Positions 61,842-64,000 of a stretch of 64,000 bases of DNA are shown piece after piece; position 1 is the first letter of the stretch, and each line of letters starts with the position of its first letter. Source of the stretch: Pseudonocardiaceae bacterium YIM PH 21723 (GTDB lineage Bacteria > Actinomycetota > Actinomycetes > Mycobacteriales > Pseudonocardiaceae); contig QZFT01000023.1 of assembly GCA_003600225.1 (NCBI GenBank), positions 62,001 through 126,000 on the forward strand, in the 5' to 3' direction. A program made the translations under genes and the position numbers. A model generated the notes under the pieces. That model searched no databases, was not told where the DNA came from, and was given only the letters and a program-made list of their open reading frames with translations.

Positions 61842-62300
61842 TCACTCAACCGCGGGCTTCGCCGTGGCGGCAATGACCCGGCTCAGCACAGCGTGCAGTT
61901 CCTGGAGTTCGGCCACCTCCATACCGAGTTCCTCTACCACCCGGTAGGGGATCTTCTCAGCGTCCTGCCTCAGCGCCCGGCCCGCGGCCGTCAGCTCCAC
62001 GACGAGTTCCCGTTCGTCGGACCGGTTCCGCCGGCGGGTGAGGTAACCGATCGCCTCCAGCCGCTTGAGCATCGGGGACAGGGTGGCCGGTTCGGCGCGC
62101 AGGGCCTGGCAGAGATCACGCACCGAGCGCGGCGAGCTTTCCCACAGGGCCAGCATGACCAGGTACTGGGGATGGGTGAGACCCATGGGCTCCAGCAGGG
62201 GGCGGTACAGCGCGATCACCGAACGCGAGGCGATCGACAGGGCGAAGCAGACCTGCCGGTCCAACTTGAGGGGATCCTCCCCCAGGTCGATCTGCCGCAT
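61842..62300 (-). CDS. OhrR-like MarR family regulator
   Basis: 152 residues from ATG 62300 (GAGGAAGC in front; a longer in-frame start at 62321 was judged less likely). MarR winged helix in HPQYLVMLALWESSPRSVRD and RRRNRSDERELVVELTAAGR. C18 in LDRQVCFALSIASR matches the redox-sensing cysteine of OhrR proteins. No ohr gene is adjacent. It diverges from the DUF5313 gene, with two palindromes between them. Confidence 0.87.
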   Translation of the reverse strand: MRQIDLGEDPLKLDRQVCFALSIASRSVIALYRPLLEPMGLTHPQYLVMLALWESSPRSVRDLCQALRAEPATLSPMLKRLEAIGYLTRRRNRSDERELVVELTAAGRALRQDAEKIPYRVVEELGMEVAELQELHAVLSRVIAATAKPAVE

Positions 62301-62324
62301 AAGCTTCCTCACTCCCACCATTAT

Positions 62325-62349
62325 TTAGTGCACTAACTGTTAGTGTACT
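62325..62349. promoter_or_regulatory. Tandem operator-like palindromes
   Basis: TTAGTGCACTAA (62325-62336) is a perfect 12-bp palindrome, followed after 3 bp by the near-identical half-matched TTAGTGTACT (62340-62349). This is a typical MarR/OhrR operator layout in the divergent intergenic region. Confidence 0.7.
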
Positions 62350-62376
62350 TCACAGTCGAGTACGCATGGAGGAGCG

Positions 62377-62790
62377 ATGGGAGCTGTACGCCCGAACCCG
62401 GCACAGTGGCTCTGGTACGCGGTCGGCGGTCGCCTGCCGGCGAGGTTCAAGGAGTGGGTGCTGAGAGACGTGACCTGCCGGAGCTGGGGCTGGCGACACG
62501 CCGGCCGCGCCACCCTGCTGATCGCCCCGCTCGCCCTCGGCATCCTGCTGCTGCCCCTACCGCTGGAGATCCGGGGATGCATGGCCGGGCTGTCCGCCAT
62601 CGTCGGCTACTACTTCTCCTTCTCGTACCTGGAAGAAAGCTGCGAAGTGCGCGCTTCCAAGCACGGCCATCCCTACGGAGCTGCCGCCATGGTCCGCCAG
62701 GCCGCCGACGCGGAGGCCAACGCCGAAGCCCACGCCCGCTACATAGCCCGCTACCGCCAAACCGAAAGCCCCCAAGAGCAAACGAACTAG
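62377..62790 (+). CDS. DUF5313 family membrane protein
   Basis: 137 residues from ATG 62377. The start RPNPAQWLWYAVGGRLPARF is the DUF5313 signature. Two hydrophobic helices (about 46-60 and 66-82) are followed by a soluble Ala/Tyr/Arg-rich tail. The family is confined to actinobacteria and has no known function. It may be controlled by the divergent OhrR-like regulator. Confidence 0.85.
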   Translation: MGAVRPNPAQWLWYAVGGRLPARFKEWVLRDVTCRSWGWRHAGRATLLIAPLALGILLLPLPLEIRGCMAGLSAIVGYYFSFSYLEESCEVRASKHGHPYGAAAMVRQAADAEANAEAHARYIARYRQTESPQEQTN

Positions 62791-62867
62791 AAACCAGCCC
62801 CACCAAACCAGCCCCAGCCCCAAGGCAACCACGCTGGTTCAGGAAGCCACCGCACCGTGGGGGGCAT

Positions 62868-62884
62868 GGGGGGCTCGGCCCCCC
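62868..62884. repeat. GC hairpin between DUF5313 and tRNA-Val
   Basis: GGGGGGC and GCCCCCC arms around TCG, in a G-rich context like the sequence near 7430-7490. It lies between two converging transcription units and may terminate both. Confidence 0.55.
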
Positions 62885-62946
62885 AAAATCATTCGAGCGA
62901 ACCGGGGAGGCGCCGCCAGGCGCCGACCAGAAAACTGCTGAGCGAG

Positions 62947-63018
62947 TGGACGCAGAGGGATTTGAACCCCCGACCGCTCGGGTGTAAACCGAGTGCTCTT
63001 CCGCTGAGCTATACGTCC
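62947..63018 (-). tRNA. tRNA-Val (anticodon TAC)
   Basis: On the minus strand the acceptor stem GGACGTA pairs with TGCGTCC (one G-U), the D arm has AGCTCAGCGGAAGAGC, the anticodon arm CTCGGTTTACACCCGAG presents TAC, and the T arm holds GGTTCAAATCC. The length is 71 plus the discriminator base A. CCA is not encoded. The adjacent base C on the plus strand may add one more nucleotide at the 5' end. Confidence 0.95.
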
Positions 63019-63064
63019 CTGTCGTGCCGGGAAATCTTAACCGATCACCCGGCAGACTCACGAA

Positions 63065-63526
63065 TTACGCCAGTTCGGCGACGGCCTTCTTCCAAGCGGC
63101 CTGGTCACGGGCCTCACCGGGCTGGTTGACCTCGGCGAACCGGACGACACCCTCGGTGTCGATCAGGAAGGTGCCGCGGTTGGCCATGCCGGCCTTCTCG
63201 TTGAAGACGCCGTAGGCCTTGGCGGCCTCGCCGTGCGGCCAGAAGTCGGACAGCAGCGGGAAGCCGTAGTTCTGCTGGTCCTCCCACGCCTTGAGGCTGA
63301 ACACGGGGTCGGTGGACACCGCGAGCACCTGGACGTTGGCGTCGGCGAAGGTGCTCAGATCGTCCCGCAGCTCGCACAGCTCACCGGTGCAGATGCCGCT
63401 GAACGCGAACGGGTAGAAGACCACCAGCACGTTCTGCTTACCGGCGAAATCCGCCAGCGCGACCGGCTGCTTGTTCTGGTCCGCGAGGGAGAACTCGGGC
63501 GCCTTGACGCCAACCTCGACCGACAT
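63065..63526 (-). CDS. ahpE: One-cysteine peroxiredoxin AhpE
   Basis: 153-residue thiol peroxidase that reduces organic hydroperoxides and peroxynitrite. The peroxidatic C46 lies in FYPFAFSGICTGELCELRDD; a second cysteine at 51 is also present. ATG 63526. It sits between tRNA-Val and DUF3052, as the orthologue Rv2238c precedes Rv2239c in M. tuberculosis. Confidence 0.93.
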   Translation of the reverse strand: MSVEVGVKAPEFSLADQNKQPVALADFAGKQNVLVVFYPFAFSGICTGELCELRDDLSTFADANVQVLAVSTDPVFSLKAWEDQQNYGFPLLSDFWPHGEAAKAYGVFNEKAGMANRGTFLIDTEGVVRFAEVNQPGEARDQAAWKKAVAELA

Positions 63527-63555
63527 GCAATCCCCTTGTCACCGCACTCAGCTCC

Positions 63556-63588
63556 AGGTCGGCGCACTCGAGAAGAGTGCGCCGACCT
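63556..63588 (-). terminator. Hairpin between DUF3052 and ahpE
   Basis: AGGTCGGCGCACTC and GAGTGCGCCGACCT are perfect 14-base arms with a 5-base loop, about 20 bp after the DUF3052 stop. It probably terminates or attenuates readthrough into ahpE. Confidence 0.75.
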
Positions 63589-63609
63589 GCTGTCGGCTGT
63601 GAGCCTATC

Positions 63610-64000
63610 TCAGCGCTTGGCTTTCGCCGTCTTGGGCGAGACAAGGCGAATACCTGCCCAGTCGTCCGCGACGCTGATGTTGGAGGTCTGAGCGAGGCCC
63701 GCGGTGGGAACCGCTTCGGCGATATCGCTCGGCTCCACGTAACCATCACGGCCGGTCTTGGGCGTCAGTACCCAGATCACGCCGTTCTCGGCAAGCGGTC
63801 CAATGGCGTTGATGAGGGCGTCCACGAGGTCGCCGTCGTCCTCGCGCCACCAGAGGATGACGACATCCACGACCTCGTCCGCGTCCTCATCAAGGAGTTC
63901 GCCGCCACAGCGTTCCTCGATAGCGGCACGAACATCGTCATCGACGTCCTCGTCCCAGCCAAGCTCCTGGACCACCTGGTCCGGCTCGATTCCGAGCCTA
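63610..64000 (-). CDS. DUF3052 family protein (5' end beyond window)
   Basis: The frame is open to the right edge; the visible part reads RLGIEPDQVVQELGWDED and then an acidic alpha/beta domain ending SPKTAKAKR. This is the conserved actinobacterial DUF3052 family (Rv2239c). At least 130 residues are visible and only a short N-terminus is missing. Function unknown. Confidence 0.9.
   Translation of the reverse strand, partial: RLGIEPDQVVQELGWDEDVDDDVRAAIEERCGGELLDEDADEVVDVVILWWREDDGDLVDALINAIGPLAENGVIWVLTPKTGRDGYVEPSDIAEAVPTAGLAQTSNISVADDWAGIRLVSPKTAKAKR

Overview
The window is high-GC actinobacterial DNA, most like the family Pseudonocardiaceae (Amycolatopsis and relatives). The reasons are the strong GC bias at third codon positions, frequent GTG and TTG starts, many 4-bp ATGA/GTGA overlaps, and the gene set (DUF3052, DUF5313, AhpE, SURF1, CobC/CobD, YczE, DUF222-HNH). 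The family assignment is inference; no 16S rRNA or other decisive marker is present.

The backbone is a conserved housekeeping block. It holds the RNase P RNA (7.5-7.9 kb), then phosphatase, RNase HI, zinc-ribbon coiled-coil, Nif3 and CobC (13.6-17.3 kb, one overlapping minus-strand operon), then a low-molecular-weight tyrosine phosphatase, SURF1 and CobD (17.9-21.3 kb). At the far right are a tRNA-Val, AhpE and DUF3052 (62.9-64 kb). The order matches Mycobacterium tuberculosis Rv2228c-Rv2239c, where CobD and AhpE are close neighbours. Here about 42 kb of accessory genes lies between them, and further insertions sit between rnpB and the phosphatase and between SURF1 and CobD.

The left end (1-5.4 kb) is a chromosomal type IV secretion-like operon: pilin-like, PrgI/VirB3-like, VirB4 ATPase and VirB6/TrbL-like genes, the last running off the edge. 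Four small secreted proteins follow (6.0-7.3 kb).

Two defence-like modules frame the conserved block. At 8.0-13.6 kb a NACHT NTPase with a C-terminal membrane domain is coupled to four tandem FadR/GntR-type paralogues; I do not recognise this arrangement as a described system. At 21.4-28.3 kb are JetA, JetB and JetC of a type II Wadjet system. JetD is absent, and a Uma2-family nuclease gene meets jetC tail to tail. A palindromic repeat lies in frame inside jetC. An AbiEi/DUF559-like gene sits between two copies of another palindrome, and a DUF222-HNH endonuclease gene (31.6-32.7 kb) sits between inverted copies of a highly structured ~180-bp element.

The remaining accessory region (29-62 kb) is a patchwork of small regulator-plus-target units. 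These include PadR/permease, TetR/lipase, XRE/methionine aminopeptidase with a near-perfect operator, TetR/DUF3703, a LysR-linked acyl-CoA catabolic operon, GlxA/HD hydrolase, WYL/VOC and an OhrR-like regulator/DUF5313. There are also two related secreted metallophosphoesterases, a degenerate PLP decarboxylase without its lysine, two glycosyltransferase loci and a secreted phospholipase A2.
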